A stretch of 64,000 nt of DNA from the NCBI GenBank assembly GCA_964353855.1, contig CAYGWX010000003.1, positions 1 to 64,000 on the forward strand, given 5' to 3'. The translations under genes were made by a program, and so were the position numbers. This DNA is from CAYGWX01 sp964353855 [NCBI: uncultured bacterium] (GTDB lineage: Bacteria > Edwardsbacteria > CAYGWX01). Position 1 is the stretch's first letter, and each line of letters begins with the position of its first letter. Below the pieces are notes generated by a model that had not been told where the DNA came from, made no database searches, and saw only the letters and a list, made by a program, of their open reading frames with translations. Below, one piece after another: positions 7,542 to 15,533 of this stretch.

Positions 7542-8390
7542 TTGGAAATCAATAAAATCGGTGTGGTCGGCGCCGGCACGATGGGCAACGGCATCGCCCA
7601 CGTGGCCGCACAGTCCGGCTTCGAGGTCGTCCTCGTGGACGTGGACCAGAAGTTCCTTGACAAGGCCGTCGGGACGATCAAGAAGAACCTGGGCCGGCAG
7701 GTGGAGAAGAGCAAGCTCACCCAGGAGCAGATGGATGGCACTCTGGGAAAGATCAAGACCGCGGCCTCGCTGGAGGCGGTCAAGGACTGCGGGATCGTGG
7801 TCGAGGCTGTGTTCGAAGACCTCAAGGTGAAGAAGGAGATCTTCGTCAAGCTCGATGCCCTCTGTCCCCCGGAGGCCATCCTGGCCTCCAACACCTCGAC
7901 CATCTCGATCACCCTGATCGCGTCCGCCACGAAGCGGCCGGACAGGGTCATCGGGATGCACTTCATGAACCCGGTGCCGATGATGCAGTTGGTGGAGGTC
8001 ATCAAGGGCGTGAAGACTTCGGAGGCCACCTACCAGATCGTGGATGAGCTGGCCAAGAAGATGGGCAAGACCCCGGTCCTGGTGAACGACTATCCGGGGT
8101 TCGTGGCCAACCGCGTCCTGCAGCCGATGATCAACGAGGCCTGCTACTGCCTGATGGAGGGCGTGGCCACCCCGGAGGCGATCGACACCGTTATGAAGCT
8201 CGGGGCGAACCATCCCATGGGCCCCCTGGCCCTCGCCGACTTGATCGGGCTGGATGTCTGCCTAGCGATCCTGGAGGTCCTCTACACCGGCTTCTCGGAC
8301 TCCAAGTACCGTCCCTGTCCGCTGTTAAAGAAAATGGTCGCCGCCGGGAATCTCGGACGCAAGACCGGCCAGGGCTTCTACAAATACTAA
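7542..8390 (+). CDS. hbd: 3-hydroxybutyryl-CoA dehydrogenase
   Basis: NAD(P)-dependent interconversion of acetoacetyl-CoA and 3-hydroxybutyryl-CoA. 282 residues, the usual length of the single-domain bacterial enzyme. The N-terminal dinucleotide motif [13 protein letters not shown] begins at about residue 6. The catalytic His lies in [12 protein letters not shown] near 142, and the C-terminal domain contains [20 protein letters not shown] start at 7542 with GGAAGGAGGG upstream; no ATG start fits. It sits directly after the thiolase and before an aminotransferase. Confidence 0.93.
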   Translation: MEINKIGVVGAGTMGNGIAHVAAQSGFEVVLVDVDQKFLDKAVGTIKKNLGRQVEKSKLTQEQMDGTLGKIKTAASLEAVKDCGIVVEAVFEDLKVKKEIFVKLDALCPPEAILASNTSTISITLIASATKRPDRVIGMHFMNPVPMMQLVEVIKGVKTSEATYQIVDELAKKMGKTPVLVNDYPGFVANRVLQPMINEACYCLMEGVATPEAIDTVMKLGANHPMGPLALADLIGLDVCLAILEVLYTGFSDSKYRPCPLLKKMVAAGNLGRKTGQGFYKY

Positions 8391-8409
8391 ACCCTTTAGG
8401 AGCGACGCC

Positions 8410-9423
8410 ATGCCTTTCGACGGCTGTCAGAAGATCTGGATGGACGGGAAGTACGTCCCGTTCGAAGACTCCAAGGTCCATGTCCTTTCCCACGTGGTGC
8501 ATTACGGCAGCGCGGTGTTCGAGGGCATACGGGCCTACAAGACCAAGAAGGGAACCGCGGTGTTCCGCCTGGAGCCCCACATCCAGCGGCTGTTCAACTC
8601 CGCCAAGATGTACCGCATGCACGTCCGCTACCCTAAGGGCCAGGCCGGCTTCACAGACGCCGACCGCGCGGCCATGGCGGCCTGCAGCTGCGACGGAGAG
8701 CCGGAGTGGTTGAAGTTCCCCTGGACCGTCGCGGAGGTCTCCAAAGCCTGCTGCGACACGATCCGGGAGAATAAGCTGGACGCCTGCTACATCCGGCCGA
8801 TCATGTACCGGGGCTTCTCCACCCTGGGCGTGGACCCCTTCACCTGCCCCCTGTCCCTGGCCATCGCGGTCTGGCGCTGGGGCAAGTACCTCGGGCCCGA
8901 GGCCCTGGAGAAGGGGGTCTCGGTGTGCGTCTCCTCCTGGGCGCGGATGGCCCCGAACACCCTTCCGGCCCTGTCCAAATGCGCAGCCAACTACATGGAC
9001 TCCCAGCTGATGAAGATGGAGGCCCTGGTCAACGGCTACACCGAGGGCATCGCCCTGGACGTGAACGGCTACGTCTCCGAGGGCAGCGGGGAGAACCTCT
9101 TCCTGGTCAAGGACGGGAAGCTCCTGACCCCGCCCCTGGGGGCATCGGTCCTGCCCGGGATCACCCGGGACTGCATCATCACCCTGTCCAGGGAGATGGG
9201 CATCCCGGTGGAGGAGCACCTCATTCCCCGGGAATTGCTGTACATCGCAGACGAGGTTTTCTTCACGGGCACGGCCGCGGAGATCAGCCCGATCGCCTGC
9301 ATCGACCGGATAAGAATCGGGGAGGGAAAGCGGGGGCCGATTGCCAAGAAGCTTCAAGATGCCTTTTTCGGCATCGTTGAGGGGGAGGCTCCGGACCGGC
9401 ACAACTGGCTGACCTACGTCTGA
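8410..9423 (+). CDS. ilvE: Branched-chain amino acid aminotransferase
   Basis: PLP class-IV aminotransferase swapping amino groups between Leu/Ile/Val and 2-oxoglutarate. 337 residues, about 30 longer than the usual enzyme because of an insertion around residues 75-105. The PLP lysine is expected at K190 in ALSKCAANY. Other landmarks are HYGSAVFEGIRAY near 35, RPIMYRG near 130 and the phosphate-binding SEGSGENLF and GTAAEISPI regions. ATG at 8410 follows TTTAGGAGCG. In this context it could start breakdown of branched-chain amino acids as well as make them. Confidence 0.92.
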   Translation: MPFDGCQKIWMDGKYVPFEDSKVHVLSHVVHYGSAVFEGIRAYKTKKGTAVFRLEPHIQRLFNSAKMYRMHVRYPKGQAGFTDADRAAMAACSCDGEPEWLKFPWTVAEVSKACCDTIRENKLDACYIRPIMYRGFSTLGVDPFTCPLSLAIAVWRWGKYLGPEALEKGVSVCVSSWARMAPNTLPALSKCAANYMDSQLMKMEALVNGYTEGIALDVNGYVSEGSGENLFLVKDGKLLTPPLGASVLPGITRDCIITLSREMGIPVEEHLIPRELLYIADEVFFTGTAAEISPIACIDRIRIGEGKRGPIAKKLQDAFFGIVEGEAPDRHNWLTYV

Positions 9424-9495
9424 GAGAAGGGCTGTTCCGCGCAGGAATCCCGTTCACATTGAAAACACCCGGTAACAACCTAAAAAGGAGGTCTG

Positions 9496-10794
9496 ATGCC
9501 CGAGACAAGACAGGTTAACATCGCTCTATCCGAGATGCCAACCCAATGGTATAATATCATTCCGGACCTTCCCGAGCCTCTTCCTCCGCCGATGGATCCT
9601 GAGAGCGGCCCCTCGCGGATGGCCAACCTGCCCAAGATGATGATCGGGGAGTGCCTGAAGCAGGAGATGTCCCAGGAGCGCTGGATCGACATTCCCCTGG
9701 GCATCCAAGACCTTTACGCCCAGGCGGGAAGACCCAGGCCCCTTTTCCGCGCCCTGAACCTGGAGAAGCGCCTCGGCACCCCGGCCAAGCTCTACTACAA
9801 GAGCGAGTTCTTCTCGCCGACCGGGAGCCACAAGGTCAACACGGCCCTGGCCCAGGCCTATTACGCCAAACAGGAGGGGTTCGAACGACTGACCACGGAG
9901 ACCGGGGCCGGGCAATGGGGAACGGCCCTGTCCTACGCCGCCAGCCTGATGGGTCTCAAATGCACGGTGTACTGGGTTCGGGCCGTGCATGACTGGAAGG
10001 CGGACCGCAAGTCCCTGATGGAGCTCTTCGGGTCCGAGGTCTTCGCCTCACCAAGCCCGAGGACCAAGTCCGGAAAAGCTCTGTTCGACAAGAACCCCAA
10101 GCATCCCGGCTCCCTGGCGATCGCCATCTCCGAGGGCCTGGAGGACTCCCTCGCCGACCCCAAGGCCACCTACTCCCTGGGCTCGGTCCTGAACCACGTC
10201 CTCCTGCACCAGACCATCATCGGGCAGGAGACCAAGAAGCAGTTCGCCAAGCTCGGGGAGTACCCCGACCTGGTCATCTCCTGCCTGGGCGGGGGCTCCA
10301 ACTTCGGGGGCTTTGCCATCCCGTTCATGCACGACGTGCTGGTGGAGGGCAAGAAGACCAAGTTCATCGCAGCCCAGACCCAGAGCACGCCCAACCTGCA
10401 GGGAGAGTACCGTTACGACTTCGCGGACCATGCCGAGATGACCCCGCTGCTCAAGATGATGACCCTGGGCCACAAGATCGAGCCCCCGCCGATCAAGGGA
10501 GACGGGCTGAGGTATCACGGCTGCTCCCCGATCCTCTCCCTCCTCCGTCACAAGGGCTACATCGACACCGTGGCCTATCCGATCGATGAGAAATACGTCT
10601 TCGAGCGCGCCCGCACCTTCATCCAGTGCGAGGGCTTCATCCCGGCCCCGGAGTCGGCCTACAGCGTGGCCTGCGCCATGGACGAGGCCGAGAAGTGCAA
10701 GAAGACCGGGGAGAAAAAGGTGATCGCCTTCAACGTCTCCGGACACGGTTTCCTGGATCTCCCGGGATACCGCGAAGTGCTGGAGATGAAATAA
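9496..10794 (+). CDS. trpB2: TrpB2-type tryptophan synthase beta chain
   Basis: PLP enzyme that condenses indole with serine (or phosphoserine) to give tryptophan. 432 residues, with the long N-terminus typical of the TrpB2 branch. The PLP lysine is K113 in GSHKVNTA. The glycine-rich phosphate loop is CLGGGSNFGG near 266, and KGDGLRYHG near 335 is typical of TrpB2. AAAAAGGAGG precedes the ATG. No trpA is nearby, which fits a stand-alone indole-salvage role. The phenol-lyase/tryptophanase relative at 22.3 kb could be a source of indole if it acts on tryptophan. A terminator follows. Confidence 0.92.
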   Translation: MPETRQVNIALSEMPTQWYNIIPDLPEPLPPPMDPESGPSRMANLPKMMIGECLKQEMSQERWIDIPLGIQDLYAQAGRPRPLFRALNLEKRLGTPAKLYYKSEFFSPTGSHKVNTALAQAYYAKQEGFERLTTETGAGQWGTALSYAASLMGLKCTVYWVRAVHDWKADRKSLMELFGSEVFASPSPRTKSGKALFDKNPKHPGSLAIAISEGLEDSLADPKATYSLGSVLNHVLLHQTIIGQETKKQFAKLGEYPDLVISCLGGGSNFGGFAIPFMHDVLVEGKKTKFIAAQTQSTPNLQGEYRYDFADHAEMTPLLKMMTLGHKIEPPPIKGDGLRYHGCSPILSLLRHKGYIDTVAYPIDEKYVFERARTFIQCEGFIPAPESAYSVACAMDEAEKCKKTGEKKVIAFNVSGHGFLDLPGYREVLEMK

Positions 10795-10820
10795 AAAATA
10801 CTAAATCCCCGGCCCTGAAA

Positions 10821-10853
10821 GCCGCCCCCTGCATTCCCGGGGGCAGCTTTTTT
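10821..10853 (+). terminator. Rho-independent terminator after trpB2
   Basis: GC-rich hairpin with GCCCCC (10824-10829) pairing to GGGGGC (10839-10844), lengthened by outer GC/GC pairs, followed directly by six T (10848-10853). Confidence 0.8.
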
Positions 10854-10879
10854 ATGGGGCTTGTACAGGGTCCATGCCC

Positions 10880-10908
10880 TTGCATGAAGTTTCCTGATAT
10901 GCTAAAAT
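10880..10908 (+). promoter_or_regulatory. Promoter placed for a leaderless murJ transcript
   Basis: TTGCAT (10880-10885), a 17-base spacer and TAAAAT (10903-10908). The murJ ATG is at 10917, only eight bases after the -10 box, and no ribosome site precedes it. Transcription would start at or within one or two bases of the start codon. Confidence 0.55.
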
Positions 10909-10916
10909 AACGCCTG

Positions 10917-12539
10917 ATGTCAGAGCAAAAAACCAACGAAATCCCCCAGAGCCACAGCGCAGGTCTGGCCCGCTCCGCGGGAACGGTGAGCGCGGGGGTG
11001 GCCTTGAGCCGGATCTTCGGGCTCATCCGGGAGCAGACCTTTGCCTATGTGTTCGGGGCCGGTCTGGCCAACGACGCCTTCGTAGTGGCCTTCCGGATCC
11101 CGAACCTGCTCCGCGACCTGTTCGCCGAAGGGGCTTTCTCCTCGGCCTTCGTGCCCACCTTTTCCGAGGTCCACACCAAGAAGGGGAGAGAGGCGGCTTT
11201 CCGTCTGGCCAACAACGCGGCCAATGCCCTCTCGCTCATCCTGGCCGCGATCTCGCTCATCGGCATCCTGGCCTCGCCCTGGCTCGTGACCCTGTTCGCC
11301 CCGGGATTCGCCAAGATCCCAGGCAAGCTGCCCCTGACCATCCGCCTGACCCAGATCATGTTCCCGTTCCTGTTGTTTATCGGGCTGGCGGCCCTGGCCA
11401 TGGGAGTCCTGAACACCTTCCGGCGGTTCGCGGTCCCGGCCCTGGCCCCCTGCCTCCTGAATTTGATGATGATCCTGGCGGGATTCTTCCTCTGCCCGCT
11501 TTTCGGGGCTGCGCCGGAGAGCCAGATCTACGGGATGGCCATCGGGGCCCTCCTGGGCGGGCTTTTCCAGTTCCTGTTCCAGGTGCCCAGCCTTTTCAAG
11601 GAGGGCTTCCGGTTCCTCCCGGTCATGGATTTCAAGGACCCCGGGATACGGCAAATCGGGGCCCTTATGCTCCCGGCGGTGATCGGGCTCTCGGCCACGC
11701 AGGTGAACCTCTTCGTGAACACCCTCCTGGCCTCCTTCTTGAGTCAAGGTAGCGTCTCCTATCTCAACTACAGCAACCGGCTGGTCCAGCTGCCCATCGG
11801 GCTGTTCGGGGTGGCCATTGCCACAGTCGTTCTGCCCACCGTGGCCGGGCACGTAGCCCGGGAGAACCTGGATGAGGTCAGGAAGACCGTGTCCTCGGCC
11901 CTCCGGCTGGTCTTCTTCCTGACCCTGCCGGCGGCAGTCGGGCTCGTGGTTCTGGCCAAGCCCATCATCTCCCTCCTGTACGAGCATGGGCGGTTCACGG
12001 CCCTGGATACGGTGGGGACAGCTAACGCCCTGGGGCTTTACTGCCTCGGGCTCTTCGCCTACGCCTCGGTGCGCAGCCTGGTGCCGACCTTTTATTCGCT
12101 CAAGGACGCCGCCACGCCGGTCAAGGCGAGCTTTGCCGCCGTGGGCACGAACATCGCGCTCAACCTGCTCCTGATGCGGCCGATGGGTTACCGGGGACTG
12201 GCCCTGGCGACCTCCTGCTCGGCGTTCGTCAATATGGGGCTCCTGCTTTTCTTCCTGCGCCGGAGGCTGGGCTCCGTGGACTTCCGGAATCTCTCCAGCA
12301 CGTTCGTCCGGGTCCTGATCGCCGCGCTGGCGATGGGAGCGGCGGCCTGGCTCGCGGCCGGAAGCTTTGGCGGGGTCCGGGTTCCCTTGAAGATCCTCTC
12401 GTTCCTTCAGGTCTCGGCCGGACTGCTCTTCGGGCTGGTGATCTTCGGGACGGTCGCCCGTGTCCTGCGCATCGAGGAGCTGAGCGTTTTCATCAATGCC
12501 TTCATCCGAAGATCCCGGAAAGGGGAGAACCATGGATAA
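10917..12539 (+). CDS. murJ: Lipid II flippase MurJ (MviN family)
   Basis: Moves undecaprenyl-linked peptidoglycan precursor across the inner membrane. 540 residues, strongly hydrophobic, about 14 membrane segments. The N-terminal family signature is clear (VSAGVALSRIFGLIREQ near 25 and RIPNLLRDLFAEGAFSSAF near 61). The C-terminus is short and basic. The ATG at 10917 lacks a ribosome site (see the promoter just upstream). The gene overlaps scpB by eight bases. Confidence 0.95.
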   Translation: MSEQKTNEIPQSHSAGLARSAGTVSAGVALSRIFGLIREQTFAYVFGAGLANDAFVVAFRIPNLLRDLFAEGAFSSAFVPTFSEVHTKKGREAAFRLANNAANALSLILAAISLIGILASPWLVTLFAPGFAKIPGKLPLTIRLTQIMFPFLLFIGLAALAMGVLNTFRRFAVPALAPCLLNLMMILAGFFLCPLFGAAPESQIYGMAIGALLGGLFQFLFQVPSLFKEGFRFLPVMDFKDPGIRQIGALMLPAVIGLSATQVNLFVNTLLASFLSQGSVSYLNYSNRLVQLPIGLFGVAIATVVLPTVAGHVARENLDEVRKTVSSALRLVFFLTLPAAVGLVVLAKPIISLLYEHGRFTALDTVGTANALGLYCLGLFAYASVRSLVPTFYSLKDAATPVKASFAAVGTNIALNLLLMRPMGYRGLALATSCSAFVNMGLLLFFLRRRLGSVDFRNLSSTFVRVLIAALAMGAAAWLAAGSFGGVRVPLKILSFLQVSAGLLFGLVIFGTVARVLRIEELSVFINAFIRRSRKGENHG

Positions 12540-13134
12540 GACGGAACAAAAGAAGGTCGTGGAGGCCCTGCTTTTCGCGGCCGATTTTCCCGTGGCCACG
12601 AGCCGGATCAAGGCCCTGGTGGAGGGAGTGGAAAGGGAGGACCTCAAAACAATGGTGGAGGAGCTGAACCGGGAGTACGAAGCGCAGGGGAGGAGCTTCT
12701 GGATCCAGGAGGTGGCCGGCGGGTATCAGATGGCGACCCGTCCCCATTTCGCCCGCTGGGTCAAGGAGCTTTACAAGGGGAGGCGTCTGGCCCGGCTGAC
12801 CCAGCCCGCCCTGGAGACCCTGGCCATCATCGCATACCGCCAGCCCGTGGGGAGGCCGGACATCGAGACCATCCGGGGGGTGAACTCGGACAGCGTGATC
12901 GCCACGCTCCTGGAGCGCAACCTGATCACGGTGGTGGGCAAGGACACCAGTGTGGGGCGGCCCATCCTGTACGGCACGACCCCGGAGTTCCTGCGCTATT
13001 TCGGATTAAAAGACCTCTCCGGGCTTCCTCCGTTAAGCGAATTGGAGGCCTATCTGGTCTCCCGGGAGCAAGCCGCAGAGGCTGAGCCGGCAATTGAGGA
13101 CGAAGGGCCTAAGCCTGATTCTACGTATGAATGA
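12532..13134 (+). CDS. scpB: Chromosome segregation/condensation protein ScpB
   Basis: Winged-helix subunit of the SMC-ScpA-ScpB complex that compacts and separates chromosomes. 200 residues from ATG 12532, chosen because AAGGGGAG lies just upstream. The family core is visible in TQPALETLAIIAYRQPV near 92 and VGRPILYGTTPEFLRYFGL near 140. The tail from about 180 is acidic. scpA normally precedes scpB but here murJ does, so scpA must lie elsewhere. A period-7 CCCTACA array follows. Confidence 0.93.
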   Translation: MDKTEQKKVVEALLFAADFPVATSRIKALVEGVEREDLKTMVEELNREYEAQGRSFWIQEVAGGYQMATRPHFARWVKELYKGRRLARLTQPALETLAIIAYRQPVGRPDIETIRGVNSDSVIATLLERNLITVVGKDTSVGRPILYGTTPEFLRYFGLKDLSGLPPLSELEAYLVSREQAAEAEPAIEDEGPKPDSTYE

Positions 13135-13165
13135 GCGCAAGTCGTTGAGGTGTTATCGGGTTTTC

Positions 13166-13200
13166 CCCTACACCCAACCCCCTACCCCCTACACCCTTAT
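13166..13200 (+). repeat. Period-7 tandem repeat (CCCTACA family)
   Basis: Five 7-base units starting at 13166, 13173, 13180, 13187 and 13194, of the type CCCTACA, filling the short gap between scpB and the pseudouridine synthase. Confidence 0.8.
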
Positions 13201-13205
13201 TTCTG

Positions 13206-13925
13206 ATGATGAGACTGAATAAATACCTCGCCTCCTGCGGGATTGCTTCACGCCGGAAGGCCGATTTACTGATCAGCTCTGGTCTCGTCAAGGTCAATGG
13301 CGAACCTGTTTATACATTAGGGACTTCCATTGATGAAGTTAAAGACAAAGTTGAGGTAGATGGGAAGAAGGCCGGCTTGGCCAAAAATAAGGTCTATATC
13401 CTTTTGAACAAGCTCCCGGGGTTTGTCACGACCCGGACCGACCCGCAGGGAAGAAGGACGGTTTTCGACCTGCTCTCGAACCAGAAAGAGAGACTGTTTC
13501 CCGTGGGCCGGCTGGACTACGATGCGGCCGGGCTTCTGCTTCTGACCAACGACGGGGAGCTGGCCAACTACCTGACGCATCCCCGGTACGAGATCCCCAA
13601 GACCTACCAGGCCTGGGTGAAGGGCATGGTCCCGGCGGATGCGTTCCGGAAGCTGACCAAGGGCGTTACCCTGGAGGATGGGCCAGCCAAAGCCGAGTCC
13701 GCGCGGCTCCTCCGGCATTCGGAAGGGGAGTCCCTGATCGAGATCGTGCTTCAGGAGGGGAGGAACCGGGAGGTCAAGAGGCTCTGCGAGGCCATCGGGC
13801 ATCCGGTCAGGCGCCTGATGAGGATGGCCCTGGGAAACCTCAGGCTGGGGACCCTGGAGCCCGGGAAGTGGAGGAGGCTCACGCCCAGGGAGGTCCAAGG
13901 GCTGTACAAAAGCCCCAAAGGATAG
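13206..13925 (+). CDS. rluB: Ribosomal pseudouridine synthase, RsuA/RluB family
   Basis: Converts a specific uridine of rRNA (23S U2605 for RluB) to pseudouridine. 239 residues. An S4 RNA-binding domain covers residues 1-60 (MRLNKYLASCGIASRRKAD). The catalytic domain holds GRLDYDAAGLLLLTNDG with the catalytic aspartate at D104. The C-terminus is the usual EGRNREVKRLCEAIGHPV block. Two ATGs stand in tandem at 13206 and 13209 with no clear ribosome site; either could serve. RluB and the related RsuA/RluE/RluF cannot be separated with certainty. It lies after scpB, as in many genomes. Confidence 0.88.
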   Translation: MMRLNKYLASCGIASRRKADLLISSGLVKVNGEPVYTLGTSIDEVKDKVEVDGKKAGLAKNKVYILLNKLPGFVTTRTDPQGRRTVFDLLSNQKERLFPVGRLDYDAAGLLLLTNDGELANYLTHPRYEIPKTYQAWVKGMVPADAFRKLTKGVTLEDGPAKAESARLLRHSEGESLIEIVLQEGRNREVKRLCEAIGHPVRRLMRMALGNLRLGTLEPGKWRRLTPREVQGLYKSPKG

Positions 13926-13930
13926 ACTTT

Positions 13931-13958
13931 GGACTGTGGATGGTGGACTGTGGAAAAG
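13931..13958 (+). repeat. Period-7 tandem repeat (GGACTGT family)
   Basis: Four 7-base units (13931, 13938, 13945, 13952) of the type GGACTGT immediately after the pseudouridine synthase stop codon. Confidence 0.75.
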
Positions 13959-13962
13959 GCCA

Positions 13963-13984
13963 AAGGCCCCTGAAGAGGGGCCTT
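13963..13984 (+). terminator. Hairpin after the pseudouridine synthase
   Basis: AAGGCCCC (13963-13970) pairs with GGGGCCTT (13977-13984) around a TGAAGA loop, an 8-bp perfect stem. No T-run follows, so it may be a bidirectional or weak terminator at the switch from + to - strand genes. Confidence 0.5.
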
Positions 13985-14069
13985 AGTCATACTCCAATGA
14001 GGGCCTGAACGACTCCCGACCGAGGACAGCGGGGGGTGTGCGGTAGGGGCGCCCCCTACCCTCCGCCCA

Positions 14070-14124
14070 TTTATCTGCCGTTTGTCCCCGGTTTATCCCC
14101 CATTTGTCGCCCGTTCCTACACCC
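14070..14124 (+). repeat. Period-11 tandem repeat, five units
   Basis: Units start at 14070, 14081, 14092, 14103 and 14114 and are of the type TTTGTCCCCGG. It lies just beyond the 3' end of the minus-strand unknown protein B, as the period-11 arrays at 1296 and 1370 lie beyond the 3' end of copy A. Confidence 0.85.
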
Positions 14125-14147
14125 TTAGACGGGATAGAGAGGACCTA

Positions 14148-14831
14148 TCAGGCGGATTTAGGAGGGAGGATGAGCTCGGCGCTTGAAAAAGGTCCGTGAT
14201 TGGTGTCGGGAAGGATGAGGCGTGCCCTTAGAGAGCACTTGGACCCGGGCTTAAGGCCCCGAATCAGAAAAGAGCCGGTTTCCAGAGGGATGTAAGCCAG
14301 ATGACGGAAGCGGTCCAGGACGGGCTTCCAGGAAGGTCGGGATTGGCAGAGCCATAGATCCAGAAGACCCGTAAGGCGCCCCGATGAATCGGGGTCTCCG
14401 CTTCGCTTCGATAACACGTGACTCGTGGTTCGGGGCCAAGAGACGAGAACGGAGTTTGGCTCGGGGCCGAGGGAAAGGGTAAATTTAGGAGCAGGAAGCT
14501 TCTTGGGCCGGGGGGGATAGACCGGCTCAGGCAGGCCCGCATCCAAAGCCAGGGTGGCACTCGCGATGAACTGACAGTGCGCCGAAGTCGGGGTCGGCCA
14601 CTTCGAAGCCAACCTTCTCCAGGCTTCCCTTTGTTCCTCGGAAAGCCCGGCCCACCTTTGGGAAACCTTGCCGAAATGGACATTCACCGCCCGCTGCCTG
14701 GGGGTATCCGGCTGACTGCTCTTCTGGAACAGCCGGACATAGGGAATCCCGCGCCAGGAAGCGTAGACCAGGTCCCGAGCGAACCGGCCGCTGGCTTTGC
14801 GCGAGAAAAGGGGATCGCGGACTTTAGTCAT
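14148..14831 (-). CDS. Uncharacterised protein, copy B of a paralogous pair
   Basis: 227 residues, function unknown. Paralogue of the protein at 577-1281, sharing ASWRGIPYVR near residue 25, RWAGLSEEQREAWRRL near 60, TLALDAGLPEPVYPPRPKK near 93, DLWLC near 162, and the ending LRARLILPDTNHGPFSSAEL. No membrane segment or signal peptide. It lies 136 bases downstream of an HTH gene on the same strand; the gap is filled with period-7 and period-8 repeats. Like copy A it has a REP-like palindrome in its coding region (14375-14413) but translates it in another frame. A shared beta-rich C-terminal half (..YIPL..GSF.....L..G....RAR) hints at a fibronectin-type fold, which is only a guess. Confidence 0.6.
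   Translation of the reverse strand: MTKVRDPLFSRKASGRFARDLVYASWRGIPYVRLFQKSSQPDTPRQRAVNVHFGKVSQRWAGLSEEQREAWRRLASKWPTPTSAHCQFIASATLALDAGLPEPVYPPRPKKLPAPKFTLSLGPEPNSVLVSWPRTTSHVLSKRSGDPDSSGRLTGLLDLWLCQSRPSWKPVLDRFRHLAYIPLETGSFLIRGLKPGSKCSLRARLILPDTNHGPFSSAELILPPKSA
14375..14413 (-). repeat. REP-like palindromic element, copy B (inside the coding region)
   Basis: On the minus strand it begins TATCGAAGCGAAGCGGAGAC and contains CCCGAT-TC-ATCGGG. It lies at the position equivalent to copy A in the paralogous gene; this gene reads it as TTA TCG AAG. Confidence 0.75.
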
Positions 14832-14839
14832 GTGATTCG

Positions 14840-14879
14840 GTTAGACGGTTAGACAGTTCAACAGTTAGACGGTAACAGC
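14840..14879 (+). repeat. Period-8 tandem repeat (GTTAGACG family)
   Basis: Five 8-base units (14840, 14848, 14856, 14864, 14872) of the type GTTAGACG. It lies immediately upstream of the minus-strand start codon at 14831, mirroring the heptamers upstream of copy A. Confidence 0.8.
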
Positions 14880-14913
14880 AGTTATTTGGTTGGATGATTA
14901 AAGGCGGGAATCA

Positions 14914-14941
14914 GAGGTTAGCAATTAGGGATTAGACATTG
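14914..14941 (+). repeat. Period-7 tandem repeat (GAGGTTA family)
   Basis: Four 7-base units (14914, 14921, 14928, 14935) of the type GAGGTTA/GGGATTA, between the HTH gene and copy B. Same family as 62525-62559 and, inverted, 526-560. Confidence 0.75.
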
Positions 14942-14967
14942 GAAGGGAAGGAGTTTCGGGTGGAAGG

Positions 14968-15297
14968 TTAGAATAGAGCTGCCTTAAAGCCCTTGAGAAG
15001 TAACCTGACTTTCTGGGGGCTCTGGTCTCTGACTAAACCAGCGAACTCCTCGATCAACTCGTCCTTAGGACTCCTCCGAACCCGAGGAACTGAGGCAAAG
15101 AGGGCAGGCAAACCAACCTTAAGTGCCCCAGAAATGCTTTCCAAGGTGCGCAAGGAGGGATTCGTCTTCCCCGTTTCAACCTCGCTGATGAACTTAGCCG
15201 TCAGGCCCGTGCGCTCGGCCAAGTGCTCCTGGGTCCAGCGCCTCTGCCTGCGCAAGGCTTTAATCCGCTTACCGACCGCCACTGCCAGAGTGCTCAT
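14968..15297 (-). CDS. HTH transcriptional regulator, XRE/Cro-CI family
   Basis: 109-residue DNA-binding protein. A helix-turn-helix covers residues 9-64 (VGKRIKALRRQRRWTQ, then LAERTGLTAKFISEVETGKT and LRTLESISGALKVG). The remaining 40 residues are a short basic/hydrophobic tail. ATG at 15297 has GAAAGGACGAT upstream. It stands divergent to the YCF48 protein gene. The palindrome ATAAC-N6-GTTAT at 15381-15396, inside a strong promoter, is a candidate binding site, so the regulator may control both directions. Confidence 0.85.
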   Translation of the reverse strand: MSTLAVAVGKRIKALRRQRRWTQEHLAERTGLTAKFISEVETGKTNPSLRTLESISGALKVGLPALFASVPRVRRSPKDELIEEFAGLVRDQSPQKVRLLLKGFKAALF

Positions 15298-15372
15298 ATC
15301 GTCCTTTCACCGGGGATTAAGATACCATGAAAGCGCAACCGAGTAACATCCAATAAAAGTTATATAGACCTC

Positions 15373-15401
15373 TTGACAAAATAACCTATATGTTATATAC
15401 T
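15373..15401 (+). promoter_or_regulatory. Sigma70 promoter with an operator-like palindrome
   Basis: TTGACA (15373-15378), a 17-base spacer and TATACT (15396-15401). The spacer contains ATAAC-CTATAT-GTTAT (15381-15396), a perfect 5-bp inverted repeat that partly overlaps the -10 box, as expected of a repressor operator. A related GTTATATAG occurs at 15358. It is directed toward the propeller gene and lies 76 bases upstream of the divergent HTH gene. Confidence 0.6.
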
Positions 15402-15498
15402 ATTTACTCCGGGAGCCCCCAAGGCTCAACGGATACCGGCCTTGACAGGGCTTGACGAGGTTCGGCAAAGAATTCTTTGAGCCAGACAAAGGTTTTGC

Positions 15499-15527
15499 TT
15501 GCAATCAAGGGGCGAAATCTGTATAAT
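15499..15527 (+). promoter_or_regulatory. Promoter for a leaderless YCF48-protein transcript
   Basis: TTGCAA (15499-15504), a 17-base spacer and consensus TATAAT (15522-15527). The ATG at 15534 is only six bases beyond the -10 box, so a transcript starting here would begin at the start codon. No ribosome site is present. Confidence 0.55.
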
Positions 15528-15533
15528 AAGGCC

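Noticed and set aside
10920-12647. 575-residue open frame on the minus strand
   Set aside because: Antisense of murJ, an unmistakable gene; the frame is Glu/Gly/Arg/His-rich and typical of GC-rich codon shadowing. The same applies to long antisense frames at 3489-4820, 6482-8029, 8191-9402 and 22300-23859.
15477-15533. TTG start giving 19 more residues on the propeller protein
   Set aside because: The extension spoils the signal peptide and covers a consensus promoter; ATG 15534 is preferred.
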